A DNA stretch of 64,000 nt from Flavobacterium piscis (GTDB taxonomy: Bacteria > Bacteroidota > Bacteroidia > Flavobacteriales > Flavobacteriaceae). The stretch lies in contig NZ_LVEN01000027.1 in NCBI RefSeq assembly GCF_001686925.1, positions 620,001 to 684,000 on the forward strand, read 5' to 3'. A program made the translations under genes and the position numbers. Every line of letters begins with the position of its first letter. Positions within the stretch are counted from its first letter, which is position 1. The notes beneath the pieces are model-generated. The model made no database searches and was not told the DNA's origin. It saw only the letters and a list, made by a program, of their open reading frames with translations. Positions 45,552-54,183 of this stretch are shown one piece after another.

Positions 45552-46322
45552 TTACATCTCTAATCGTAATTTTTCTACTACTTTTTCTCCATCTGCAGTT
45601 AACGTATAATATTTTGCTGCACTAGTATAATTTGTCTTAAATTTGATTAAACCTATTTGTAAGAAATAGTCGAGCGATTTATCGTTATTTTGAATGGGTT
45701 CACCCCGTTGAATATTTAGACACAATCTTAAAAATTCTTCAATAGTACTTTTGCTTCTAATACGACTTATGAATGAATCTGTTTTATCTGCATTATTGGA
45801 AGACTGATCATTATCTGTTTCAGTAGTTATATTGCTTTTAATTTTGGAAATGTCTAATATTTCATTTTCTAAGTTTTTAATACGAGTTTCTAATTTTGAT
45901 TTACTTTCACGTTCCTTATCTAATCGAATTTGTAATTCATCATTTTCGGAGCGAATTCTATCGTATTCTTCTTTTAAAACTATTGATTTAGAATCTGTTT
46001 TTTTATAAATCCAAGGAGTTAAGCGTTTTTCAGATAAATTGACAATAACTCTTGAAATATTTACTAATATATAAGTTAAGATTAAAAGTCCAAATGACCA
46101 TAAAATATTTATTAATAGATTTTCGACAAAATTAATTTTATTATAGTAGTCATTAACGAATTTTATTCTTTCTCCACGTTTTGAATTTGGGTCAAAATTG
46201 AAAAGACTGTAAACTAAATCCCAATTTCTAATCAACCATACTAGCAAATATGTTCCAAGAAATGGATTCTTACTTTTTTCTTTAATGTTTTCTGAAAATG
46301 AAATTAAAAAATCTTTAATCAT
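45552..46322 (-). CDS. Unrecognised two-TM protein with coiled coil and winged-helix-like C-terminus
   Basis: 256 residues. The N-terminus (MIKDFLISFSENIKEKSKNP) precedes a TM at about 24-40 (YLLVWLIRNWDLVYSLF); a second TM lies at about 68-92. A long coiled coil follows (YDRIRSENDELQIRLDKERE, residues ~116-155), then a Ser/Asn/Asp-rich linker. The final ~70 residues look like a small winged helix (DYFLQIGLIKFK, YYTLTADGEKVVEKL). The layout, with membrane anchor, coiled coil and wH, suggests a signalling or sensing protein. Hypothetical proteins with this N-terminus are widespread, but I know no function. It is divergent from the three-gene cassette at 46589. Confidence 0.6.
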   Translation of the reverse strand: MIKDFLISFSENIKEKSKNPFLGTYLLVWLIRNWDLVYSLFNFDPNSKRGERIKFVNDYYNKINFVENLLINILWSFGLLILTYILVNISRVIVNLSEKRLTPWIYKKTDSKSIVLKEEYDRIRSENDELQIRLDKERESKSKLETRIKNLENEILDISKIKSNITTETDNDQSSNNADKTDSFISRIRSKSTIEEFLRLCLNIQRGEPIQNNDKSLDYFLQIGLIKFKTNYTSAAKYYTLTADGEKVVEKLRLEM

Positions 46323-46588
46323 TTAATAATCTATTTATGTATAGTTTCTTGCTAATGTATGATTTAAATATGATTTTATTAAGACTAAATTTTCAAATGT
46401 TTTGGATTACTAAATCAGTTTGTGAATTTTCGTTAAAATAAATATTATCGTAATAAGAAATAATCATATTAGGATTAAAAACACATTTTAACAGGATAAG
46501 TTTATTTTTTGTTGATAATTATATTAAAATACTTAAAAAATATAATTTTATTGCAATATTTTATTCTTATTATTGTAAAAAAAGAAAT

Positions 46589-47461
46589 ATGAGTACAACT
46601 ATAAATAGTGAATTGGAAATTGATAAAAGATTGTTAAAAGCATTTTCTGTTGAGTCTTTGAAAGCCGTTTTTAACTTAACAGAAAGTAAAGAACGACAGG
46701 CTGGATTATTAAACATAATTTCACGTTCGTATACTACTGACGATTTATACAGTATTGTTTTCGAGCACTTTTCATTATTGAAACAGTATGTTTATTTATA
46801 TGAATTTAAAGGAGCTTTAGATGATGAATGGCTGGACAAACATCCTTCATTCATAAGCAAACAAAAAATTAGCAATAGTCACTCAATTTTTAATTTGCTT
46901 ATTCCTGTTACTTATGAAGGGTATAATAAAACACAACGTGATGTTCAAGAATTTAATTTTTTAGTTCCTGTACAAATCCATAAAAAGAAAAATATCCTAT
47001 CTATTCATATTAATTTACTTGAACGTGATATAGCCACAATAACATCTGATACAATTTTAAGTCCCAGACGTGATATAAATGACGAAAAAATTTTAGCAAG
47101 TATTACACCATATGCTAATCCAACTCATTTATATAAATACGATTTAAACAAGGGGATAAAAAAACTATGGCACGAAAATGAAATTGAAGCAATGAAGGTA
47201 AAATTTAAAAAGGCAAAATCAACTTCCCAAGAAGTAATGGATGAAAGCGATTTTGGTATTAAAAAAGAAATGCCTAAAGAATATGCGGAATTGATTAAAA
47301 CACCAATACGTCAGACTACATTTAGATTATTAGAGAAAGAGAATTTAGTTAATTTTTTTGTTGTTGACCCAACCACTGGAATTTTTAATTTTTCAGTTTA
47401 TCCGCCGTACTTAAATGGAATTAATGACTTAATAGATTTAGTAGTAAAAAACAATAATTAA
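46589..47461 (+). CDS. Unrecognised protein, first gene of a three-gene cassette
   Basis: 290 residues, no membrane segment or signal peptide, mixed alpha/beta. Visible segments include a helical N-terminus (ESLKAVFNLTESKERQAGLL), a beta-rich middle (FNFLVPVQIHKKKNILSIHINLLE), a charged linker and a C-terminal FFVVDPTTGIFNFSVYPPY. No catalytic or nucleotide-binding motif that I can name. The DNA is very AT-rich. Its stop is followed after 1 bp by the next start, so it is translationally coupled to the zinc-ribbon-like protein and then the 2TM protein. A sensor or effector of an accessory (possibly anti-phage) cassette is a guess from context only. Confidence 0.6.
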   Translation: MSTTINSELEIDKRLLKAFSVESLKAVFNLTESKERQAGLLNIISRSYTTDDLYSIVFEHFSLLKQYVYLYEFKGALDDEWLDKHPSFISKQKISNSHSIFNLLIPVTYEGYNKTQRDVQEFNFLVPVQIHKKKNILSIHINLLERDIATITSDTILSPRRDINDEKILASITPYANPTHLYKYDLNKGIKKLWHENEIEAMKVKFKKAKSTSQEVMDESDFGIKKEMPKEYAELIKTPIRQTTFRLLEKENLVNFFVVDPTTGIFNFSVYPPYLNGINDLIDLVVKNNN

Positions 47462-47462
47462 C

Positions 47463-47804
47463 ATGTTTAAAAGTCTACAGGCTAAGCGAGCTCAATTAAT
47501 TAAGGAAACTGACCCTGACAGAATTTATGTAGAAAATGTCAGAAGCTTTTTTAATATATCTACACGTTGGGCAAGATTTTTATGTAAGATAGCTGTTAGA
47601 CAAGGTATATTCCGTAGAAAATTTGCTGTTGAATGTAAAAATGAAAATTGTACACGTATTATAAAAGTTTATAACAATTTAAATGATATACCTGAAGAGA
47701 TTAATTGTTTTACTTGTGAGCTTGAAGGAAAAGAAAAATTTACTTTTAAGACTGAAGATTTAAACATTCTGGAATACTATCAATATATAGAATATGGCCA
47801 CTAA
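47463..47804 (+). CDS. Predicted winged-helix / zinc-ribbon small protein
   Basis: 113 residues. Residues ~18-56 look like a helix-turn-helix or winged helix (VRSFFNISTRWARFLCKIAVRQGIF). Four cysteines follow in a zinc-ribbon arrangement: Cys58 and Cys63 (CKNENC), then Cys82 and Cys85 (CFTC). This suggests nucleic-acid binding or a zinc-stabilised adaptor. It begins 1 bp after the 290-residue protein and its end overlaps the 2TM gene by 11 bp, so all three are one unit. No family is recognised. Confidence 0.6.
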   Translation: MFKSLQAKRAQLIKETDPDRIYVENVRSFFNISTRWARFLCKIAVRQGIFRRKFAVECKNENCTRIIKVYNNLNDIPEEINCFTCELEGKEKFTFKTEDLNILEYYQYIEYGH

Positions 47805-48054
47805 GAAGGAACAGCAAAACATTAATATGTTTCGTGAAATGAATGATATAAGGCTTAAGGCAGCTATTACAATTGTACTACTAAGTTGTTACGTTATAGT
47901 ACTTATTTGTTTACTGGTTTTAGTATGTTTAAATCGTCCCTTTGAAAATATGAAAATAATTGCAGTAATCGAAACACTTTTAACTTTTGCGTTACCTTTT
48001 ATTTTTAGACATTTTTTTCCGACAAAAAAAAATATAACAAATGATTCGGAATAA
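47794..48054 (+). CDS. Small two-TM membrane protein, third gene of the cassette
   Basis: 86 residues with a charged N-terminus and two hydrophobic helices (about 22-46, AAITIVLLSCYVIVLICLLVLVCL; about 54-74, IIAVIETLLTFALPFIF), ending in a polar tail. The ORF overlaps the previous gene by 11 bp, a sign of coupled expression. Small 2TM proteins at the end of accessory cassettes are often effectors or membrane tethers in bacterial conflict systems. That role is inference; the topology is what the sequence shows. Confidence 0.6.
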   Translation: MATKKEQQNINMFREMNDIRLKAAITIVLLSCYVIVLICLLVLVCLNRPFENMKIIAVIETLLTFALPFIFRHFFPTKKNITNDSE

Positions 48055-48175
48055 ATTTTTATATTTCTATAAATATATTCTCTTATCTGTAAACATCTGA
48101 GTAAATCGTTTCCCAAACTCCAAACTTCGTAAAGCCATGGGACATTAGTAGTAATTCTCTATACTCTTAATAGAC

Positions 48176-49003
48176 ATGAAGACATTTTATGCTGATGACA
48201 CATACTGCAAATCGGACAAATCCGACAAAACGAATCGGATTCATCTTTTCGGCGGTATTCTAATTAGCAAAACTGACGAAACAAGATTACTCGAAATCAT
48301 AAGCAATGCTAAATCAAAATATACACATCCAAATTTACCGATGAAATGGAATTTTAAGGACACGGTAATAAAAGATAAGTTTCTGGAATTCAAAAGACTA
48401 GACGAGTATAAAGCTATGCTTGCGGAATCAAATTGTTGGCGTAAAGAAATAATTAAAAATTCTCTCGAGTTAGATTATACAATAGTTTGTGGAATAATTG
48501 AAAGTTTTTCAGATGATATGAAATTGGCAAAAAAATCCAAACCAGAATTTCTGAAATATTCTTTTGAAAATCTTTTGATGCGTATTGGAATTGATGCTAT
48601 GAACAAAGATTACGAAACTTATGTTATTTTAGATTGGCCGCCAGACGGCAATCCTCAACCTTTAGTCCAAGCATATTATCGATTATTTCATCAAGGAAAA
48701 TCTTCTGCTGGAACTACAATAAAATGTGGAAAATTATCAGATTGTAATTTCTTTCATTCACTTCTGTTTGCAAAATGTAACCACAGTCCACTTTTACAAT
48801 TCAGTGACTTAATAATTGGTTCGATAAAAGATTATTTAGATGCGAAACTTTCAAAACGTCAAAATTTATTTGCCACAGAAATTTTTGAACTTTACAAATG
48901 CAAAATTAGATACGGGAATGGAACTATGCTAGGTTACGGAATTATTCCTCCTAGTGGTAACCCATCTTTTAGAGGGAAAATTAAAAAAATTCTAGAAGAG
49001 TAA
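48176..49003 (+). CDS. DUF3800-like protein (predicted RNase H-fold)
   Basis: 275 residues. It has the DUF3800 plan: an N-terminal strand with acidic residues (FYADDTYC, where the family usually has DESG), then HLFGGILIS, a central region with VILDWPP, and a C-terminal LLQFSDLIIGSIKDYLD, the typical LQxADLxxG motif. The family is predicted to be metal-dependent nucleases and is frequent in defence islands and mobile regions. It lies 121 bp after the three-gene cassette on the same strand, possibly from its own promoter. The DDT in place of DESG is a variant; activity is uncertain. Confidence 0.7.
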   Translation: MKTFYADDTYCKSDKSDKTNRIHLFGGILISKTDETRLLEIISNAKSKYTHPNLPMKWNFKDTVIKDKFLEFKRLDEYKAMLAESNCWRKEIIKNSLELDYTIVCGIIESFSDDMKLAKKSKPEFLKYSFENLLMRIGIDAMNKDYETYVILDWPPDGNPQPLVQAYYRLFHQGKSSAGTTIKCGKLSDCNFFHSLLFAKCNHSPLLQFSDLIIGSIKDYLDAKLSKRQNLFATEIFELYKCKIRYGNGTMLGYGIIPPSGNPSFRGKIKKILEE

Positions 49004-49176
49004 GAAATGCTCTTAACAACACAATGCCTCCGCTCTTCAAAGTCTTCCTTATGACAAACGCAAATGTCTCTGACTTTGTGCATTTTTTTGCTTCTTAGAA
49101 ATTCTACACCTGATAAAAGTCTCTCGACTTTTTATTGTTAGTTCTTATTTTTCCTTTATTATTTTAATTAATGTAC

Positions 49177-49193
49177 TTTTGGTTTAACCAAAA
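49177..49193. promoter_or_regulatory. Perfect 17-bp palindrome TTTTGGTT-T-AACCAAAA upstream of the M28 peptidase
   Basis: Eight-bp perfect arms around a central T, ending 21 bp before the ATG at 49215. Position and symmetry suggest an operator for an unidentified dimeric regulator. Confidence 0.5.
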
Positions 49194-49214
49194 TATTATT
49201 TATAAAAGTAAAAT

Positions 49215-50519
49215 ATGAAAAAAATTATTGTTAGTATGTTTGTTCTGAGTCAATGTTATACTATACAGGGACAATCGATTGATAAAATTATTACGAACAA
49301 GGAAGTAACTCGTATAGAGAAGATACTTTCGGCTGATGATATGCAGGGCAGGAGAACTTTTACTCCCGGTATAGACAAAGCATCGGCCTTTATAGAATCG
49401 GAGTTTAAAGCAATTGGTTTGCAAACTTTCAATGCAGGAACGAATTACAAACAAGAATTTTCGATGACTGACTCTAAACCACTTTCTTCAAAAATTACTA
49501 TTGACGGCAAAGAAATCAATAACAATCAAGTTGCAACATTCTCGTACCTTCCTCAGGTTTATTTAACTGAAAAAAGTGATATTGCTGTTGTAAAAATCAA
49601 TAAAGGAGATAACATTGGCGAGAAATTTAATGAATATTATAAAAGTCAGAAAAATCTTTTGGTACTGGTTGACCCTTCATTTGATAAAGTTTTACCGAAT
49701 ATTCAACACATTGAACGAATAAATGCGACTCCTGGAAACAATACGATTGTGTTTGTTTTTGGTACCACAGCAGCGACTACTTTTTCTGTTGAATTAACGA
49801 ATACAATCTCCAAAAAAACATTGAATAATGTTGTTGGAATATTACCCGGAAAAACGAAACCAAACGAGTATGTGATTTTTTCAGGGCATTATGATCATTT
49901 AGGAATTGGCTCTCCCGAAGAAGGTGCTCCGCATCCTGCAGCAGATTCTATTTATAATGGTGCTAATGATGATGCCGCCGGAACAACAGCAGTTATTATG
50001 CTGGCGAAATATTTTAAAAAACAAAATAACAACGAGCGTACTATTATTTTTACCGCATTTGTAGCGGAAGAAATAGGGGGTTATGGAGCCAAATATTTTT
50101 CTAAACAGCTTGCGCCGGAAAAAGTGATTGCAATGTTCAATATTGAAATGATAGGAACAGAATCTAAATGGGGTAAAAACTCTGCTTACATTACAGGCTT
50201 CGAAAAGTCGAATATGGGACAGCTTTTACAAGCTAATTTAACAGGAGCAAGTTTTAAATTTTATGCAGATCCTTATCCGGAACAACAATTGTTTTACCGT
50301 TCAGACAACGCTACGTTAGCCAGGCTTGGAGTTCCTGCTCACACTATTTCTACTTCAAAAATGGATAATGAACTAACGTATCACACGGCCGATGATGAAT
50401 TTGAAACGTTGGATATTGATAACATGACCCAAATAATAAAAGCAATTGCATTAAGTTCTTCTTCGATTATTAGCGGAAAAGATACGCCAACAAGAGTAGA
50501 TACTACTCAATTGAAATAA
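49215..50519 (+). CDS. M28 family zinc metallopeptidase, secreted
   Basis: 434 residues with a signal peptide (MKKIIVSMFVLSQCYTIQGQ). A PA-like/insert region occupies residues ~75-210. The M28 catalytic domain follows with zinc ligands and acid in order: FSGHYDHLG (His), NGANDDAAGT (Asp bridging both zincs), VAEEIGGYG (Glu-Glu), FNIEMIG region, and a late His in TYHTADDEFETLD. M28 enzymes are aminopeptidases or carboxypeptidases in the periplasm or outside the cell. It is monocistronic, with a perfect terminator 24 bp downstream and a palindromic candidate operator in its promoter. Confidence 0.9.
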   Translation: MKKIIVSMFVLSQCYTIQGQSIDKIITNKEVTRIEKILSADDMQGRRTFTPGIDKASAFIESEFKAIGLQTFNAGTNYKQEFSMTDSKPLSSKITIDGKEINNNQVATFSYLPQVYLTEKSDIAVVKINKGDNIGEKFNEYYKSQKNLLVLVDPSFDKVLPNIQHIERINATPGNNTIVFVFGTTAATTFSVELTNTISKKTLNNVVGILPGKTKPNEYVIFSGHYDHLGIGSPEEGAPHPAADSIYNGANDDAAGTTAVIMLAKYFKKQNNNERTIIFTAFVAEEIGGYGAKYFSKQLAPEKVIAMFNIEMIGTESKWGKNSAYITGFEKSNMGQLLQANLTGASFKFYADPYPEQQLFYRSDNATLARLGVPAHTISTSKMDNELTYHTADDEFETLDIDNMTQIIKAIALSSSSIISGKDTPTRVDTTQLK

Positions 50520-50542
50520 AATAAATAAATTATAAATAATCG

Positions 50543-50580
50543 AAAAAGCACTGAAAATGATTGGTTTTCAGTGCTTTTTT
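50543..50580 (+). terminator. Perfect rho-independent terminator of the M28 gene
   Basis: AAAAAGCACTGAAAA and TTTTCAGTGCTTTTT form a 15-bp perfect stem around TGATTGG, with a T run continuing. It could work on both strands. Confidence 0.9.
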
Positions 50581-50900
50581 ATTATTTGTGTGTGCGGGTA
50601 ACTATAAATTAGTATCTAAGAAAATTAGCTGTAAAGTCAGAGACTTTATGAAGTTTCTGTTTTCAATTATATTTCTTTAAAATGGCGCAAAGTCAGTCCC
50701 TAAGACTTTTGGGATTGCGCATCGTAAAGAAGAACACTTCGGAGAGCAGGGTTAGAGCAAAATTATATTTCCTGATCTTCTATATGAAATGTTACGGTTA
50801 ACCATTCAGGATTCGTTGTCCAGAACTAATTATTTCACTAACTTTAAATCAATTAATCATTTAAACGGATTATTTTCAAATTATCTAAATAATTTAAATT
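50581..50900. other. 320-bp intergenic region with two small hairpins
   Basis: TAAAGTC-AGA-GACTTTA (50632-50648) is a perfect 7-bp stem. A second structure joins ATGgCGCAA (50682-50690) to TTGCGCAT (50715-50722), with CCC/GGG pairing inside. A transcribed structured RNA or 5' leader of the small lipoprotein is possible, but no known RNA family is recognised. Confidence 0.35.
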
Positions 50901-51080
50901 ATGAAAACGCACTTACATTCAAAATTTATAGTACTCCTGTTGTTTACTCAATTACTATTTTCATGTAAAGGTAATTTAAGTGCGGGAGTGGGCAGTGACG
51001 GAAAAAGTCTTGACTCGACGGTCACTAAATCGGACACGACTACCGTACCAAAAAAGAATTCGCAAGAAGTAAAAGAATAG
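50901..51080 (+). CDS. Small lipoprotein, 59 residues
   Basis: The ATG at 50901 opens MKTHLHSKFIVLLLFTQLLFSC, a lipoprotein signal with lipobox LFSC (acylated Cys22). The mature part is only ~38 polar residues rich in Ser, Thr, Lys and Asp, ending KNSQEVKE. This is the plan of the short, variable outer-membrane lipoproteins common in flavobacteria. The end is 47 bp from the end of the convergent RND pump gene. Start, lipobox and stop are clear; the function is unknown. Confidence 0.65.
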   Translation: MKTHLHSKFIVLLLFTQLLFSCKGNLSAGVGSDGKSLDSTVTKSDTTTVPKKNSQEVKE

Positions 51081-51098
51081 TTTTTTAACCTCTGTTTG

Positions 51099-51120
51099 GT
51101 TTCATTTTATAAAATGAAAC
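51099..51120. terminator. Perfect 22-bp palindrome between convergent genes
   Basis: GTTTCATTTTA/TAAAATGAAAC, 7 bp from the stop of the minus-strand RND gene and 18 bp after the small lipoprotein. It is AT-rich and lacks a clear T run, so it may be a weak bidirectional terminator or a protein-binding site. Confidence 0.4.
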
Positions 51121-51127
51121 ATCTTTA

Positions 51128-54100
51128 CTATTTTTCGATACTTGGAGGCATTAGCTTGTACATTACAGGAGTTACAATTCTGGACAAAATGGTCGAACTT
51201 ATTAGTCCGCCGATAAGCACAATAGCCAGCGGGGCAATTAAAGGATTCGAATTCAGCGCAAGGGGAATAAGGCCACAGATTGCCGTTACGGAAGTCAGCA
51301 CCACGGGTAGAAAGCGTGTTTCTCCGGCAATAGCAATTGCTTCATCAATAGAGTGTCCTTCTTGTCTGAGCTGATTGGTAAAATCGACCAGCAGCAGTGA
51401 ATTTTTAACCTGAATACCCGACAGACCAATAAAACCAATAATAGCTACCAACGACATTGGACTTCCGTTAATAAGCAGTAATACAACCCCTCCTAAAATT
51501 CCCAATGGAATAATGGAAAGTACGATGATGATCCCTTTGAATGTTTTGAATTGCAACAGCAGTACAGCAATGAAAAGGAATGTACTCAGAATAATTACCG
51601 AAAGGAAATTCCCTCCAAGCGCATCTCCTTCGGATTCTTTTTCACCTGACAATTTATAATAATAGCCTTTTGGCATTTTAAGTTTATCCAGTTTAGGGAT
51701 GATCTCTGTTAGTAAATCATTAGCATAATAACCTTTGTCTGATAAAGCCGTAACCTTTGCAAAACGGGATTTATTGAAATGATTAATCGTTGTTGGCGAA
51801 GTTTCAAAAGAGATGTCTGCAATTTGATTCAATGCAATTGGCGTTCCCTGAATATTATTGACATACAGGTTTTTTAAAGCATCCAGATTAGAAAATTTAT
51901 CTCTGGGCAGTGTGAGTGTGACATTTCTTGCATCACCTCTGTCATCGATGTAATCGCCAACAGTTAATCCGGCTACAGCAAGACGCACTACTTTATCTGC
52001 CTCGCTTGTCATCACACCCAGTGTTCGTGCTTTTTCTTTATTAATTTTTACTTTGACATCTGTTTTGTATGTGTTGAGTTCATTGTTGATATAAACTGTT
52101 CCTTTCTGATTGCGTAATATCGTTTCAACTTGAGAAGAAAGCTTACGCAGAACAGCCGGATCATCTCCAAAGAGCCTCACTACAATGTTGGCCTCGAGAG
52201 GCGTTCCCTGTTCAAAATCTTTCACTTCGATTTTAGCATAAGGCATTGTTTTGAATTTCTTTCGGAGCCTTTCAATCAAAGCTATTTTTTCGGTAGGTTT
52301 TGCCTCGTCTTCCAACTGTACAAAAATCTGTGCAAAATCAGGTTTTCTGTCCTGCGGGTGTACATTATAATAGATCTGCGGATTTCCCTTGCCAACATTT
52401 GCCGTATAAAAGACAATTTCTTTATGGTTTTTCAGTTCAGCTTCGATTAGTTTTGTTACCCTGTCACTTTCTGTAAGATTGGCCTGAAGCGGCATTTTTA
52501 TATTAATAAGAAACATTGGTTTCTCTGAAGTTGGGAATAACTTAAATCCGGTAGCTTTAAAAAGTCCAAAGGCAGTTAGGCTCAATGCTATGGATATAGC
52601 AATTGTTGCTTTTGGGAATTGCAATGCTTTAGGCATAATCCTACTGTAAGATCGTGTCAGGAATTTTTGCAGGTACTGAAGAAAAACATTCCCCTCGCCA
52701 TGTTCGTGTGTTTTTAAAAACCGGCTTCCCAAAAACGGAACCAATGTCATGGCAACAATCATTGACGCCAGTACACTTGTAATAATTGCCATAGGAAGAC
52801 TTCTTATAAATTCACCTGAAACATCAGGAAGAAAAGCCAGTGGCAAAAAAGCAATAACAAGAGTGGCGGTGCAGCCCACAACAGCAAGACCAATTTGTTT
52901 GGTGCCTTTTAAAACAGCATCCATTTTAGAATGACCTTCACGAAGCCAGCGCTCGATGTTTTCGACGACCACAATACTATCATCCACCAAAAGTCCCAAA
53001 GCCACCACCAAACCTACAATGCTTAATTGATTTAACGAATAACCGAATGCATTCATGACAATGAGCCCTAAAGCCAATGAGAGCGGTATGGATATCATAA
53101 CAATTAAGGAAGCCCTTGATCCTAATGGTAAAAGCGTAATGATAACCAAAACAATCGCAAGAGTGAAATCAAAACCCAAATGGCCCAGACGCTGTGACAC
53201 CATATTGGCCTGGTCAAAGTTTTTAACCAGCTTTATGTTTTGAGGCAGGTCTTTAGAGAATTCTTCTACTATTGGTAAAAATTGTTTTTGGACATCGGTT
53301 ATGTTGACGTTGTCTTTCATGCCTACGGTAACTAAAACACAGCGATGTCCGTTGATGCGGGTAATATGATCTACTGTTTCAGATTTGTAGCCTACTTCGG
53401 CGACATCTTTCATATAGATTATTTTACCATTTGCATTGTAGATAACCGTATTCGCAACATCATCGGCATTTTTAAATTTACCGCTTGTCTTTACATTAAA
53501 CACCTTACTGTCAAGATTGATGCTTCCTCCGGGAATATCGGCAGCTTCACTCTGAAGACTTCCCATGACCACGTTTAATGGAATCTTTAACTGCGCCAGT
53601 TTATCCAGCTGCAGGTCAATTCTAATTTCCTGTTCCGGTATTCCGGCATATTTTACGTCTTTAAGATTGGTGATTTTTTCCAGTCTTGTCTTCAGCTCAT
53701 CTGCTGCATCACGCAGTTTTTTATCTGATGCATTTTCTGAAATTAAAGCCACCTGAAGAATTTTTACATCTGATGAAGCAATTTTCTCGGTTTTTATCAG
53801 GTAAATATCCTTGGGAAGTTCACTGTTTTGAAGCGCATTCATTTCCGTAGAAATTTCCTGGTACTTATTATCTACATCAACTCCATATTTAAATTTTACC
53901 TGAAAGGCAGCTACGCCATCTTCAACAGTAGTGAGGATTTTATCGATGTTCTCCAGCCCGTAAATTTTATTCTCAATAGGTTTTACTACCTGTTCTTCCA
54001 TATCCTTTGGACTGGTTCCGGGATAAATAACCGTAATCAGATATTGGGGAGGGTGAGTAGAAGGATCTTCTGATCGCGGCATCGAAAACAGGGTCAGATA

Positions 54101-54175
54101 CCCTACAACAGACACGAGAAGAAATATGATCAGCGTGAACTGATAGTTTTTAACGGCAAAGTTTGTTATCTTCAT
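51128..54175 (-). CDS. RND efflux transporter permease (HAE-1/AcrB-like)
   Basis: 1015 residues, the standard size. It has one N-terminal TM, a large periplasmic domain, TM2-6, a second periplasmic domain and TM8-12. The proton-relay Asp pair in TM4 is present (LGLLVDDSIVVVENIERWL). TM4 and the conserved GFIGLSGIQVKNSLLLVDF of the second half are as expected. With the adaptor, 8 bp away, and the TolC protein it forms a tripartite pump exporting drugs, detergents or organic acids; AcrB-like rather than CusA-like by length. The operon is under a local TetR regulator. Confidence 0.92.
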   Translation of the reverse strand: MKITNFAVKNYQFTLIIFLLVSVVGYLTLFSMPRSEDPSTHPPQYLITVIYPGTSPKDMEEQVVKPIENKIYGLENIDKILTTVEDGVAAFQVKFKYGVDVDNKYQEISTEMNALQNSELPKDIYLIKTEKIASSDVKILQVALISENASDKKLRDAADELKTRLEKITNLKDVKYAGIPEQEIRIDLQLDKLAQLKIPLNVVMGSLQSEAADIPGGSINLDSKVFNVKTSGKFKNADDVANTVIYNANGKIIYMKDVAEVGYKSETVDHITRINGHRCVLVTVGMKDNVNITDVQKQFLPIVEEFSKDLPQNIKLVKNFDQANMVSQRLGHLGFDFTLAIVLVIITLLPLGSRASLIVMISIPLSLALGLIVMNAFGYSLNQLSIVGLVVALGLLVDDSIVVVENIERWLREGHSKMDAVLKGTKQIGLAVVGCTATLVIAFLPLAFLPDVSGEFIRSLPMAIITSVLASMIVAMTLVPFLGSRFLKTHEHGEGNVFLQYLQKFLTRSYSRIMPKALQFPKATIAISIALSLTAFGLFKATGFKLFPTSEKPMFLINIKMPLQANLTESDRVTKLIEAELKNHKEIVFYTANVGKGNPQIYYNVHPQDRKPDFAQIFVQLEDEAKPTEKIALIERLRKKFKTMPYAKIEVKDFEQGTPLEANIVVRLFGDDPAVLRKLSSQVETILRNQKGTVYINNELNTYKTDVKVKINKEKARTLGVMTSEADKVVRLAVAGLTVGDYIDDRGDARNVTLTLPRDKFSNLDALKNLYVNNIQGTPIALNQIADISFETSPTTINHFNKSRFAKVTALSDKGYYANDLLTEIIPKLDKLKMPKGYYYKLSGEKESEGDALGGNFLSVIILSTFLFIAVLLLQFKTFKGIIIVLSIIPLGILGGVVLLLINGSPMSLVAIIGFIGLSGIQVKNSLLLVDFTNQLRQEGHSIDEAIAIAGETRFLPVVLTSVTAICGLIPLALNSNPLIAPLAIVLIGGLISSTILSRIVTPVMYKLMPPSIEK

Positions 54176-54183
54176 GGTGCTTA

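Noticed and set aside
45425-45625. Plus-strand frame between the two minus-strand membrane genes
   Set aside because: Antisense to the end of the 45552-46322 gene; no features.
44452-48054. Named defence system or prophage
   Set aside because: No helicase, nuclease, NTPase, reverse transcriptase, cyclase, integrase or phage structural motif seen; only a general conflict-system resemblance remains.
51096-51374. Plus-strand frame at the end of the RND gene
   Set aside because: Antisense to conserved RND sequence.
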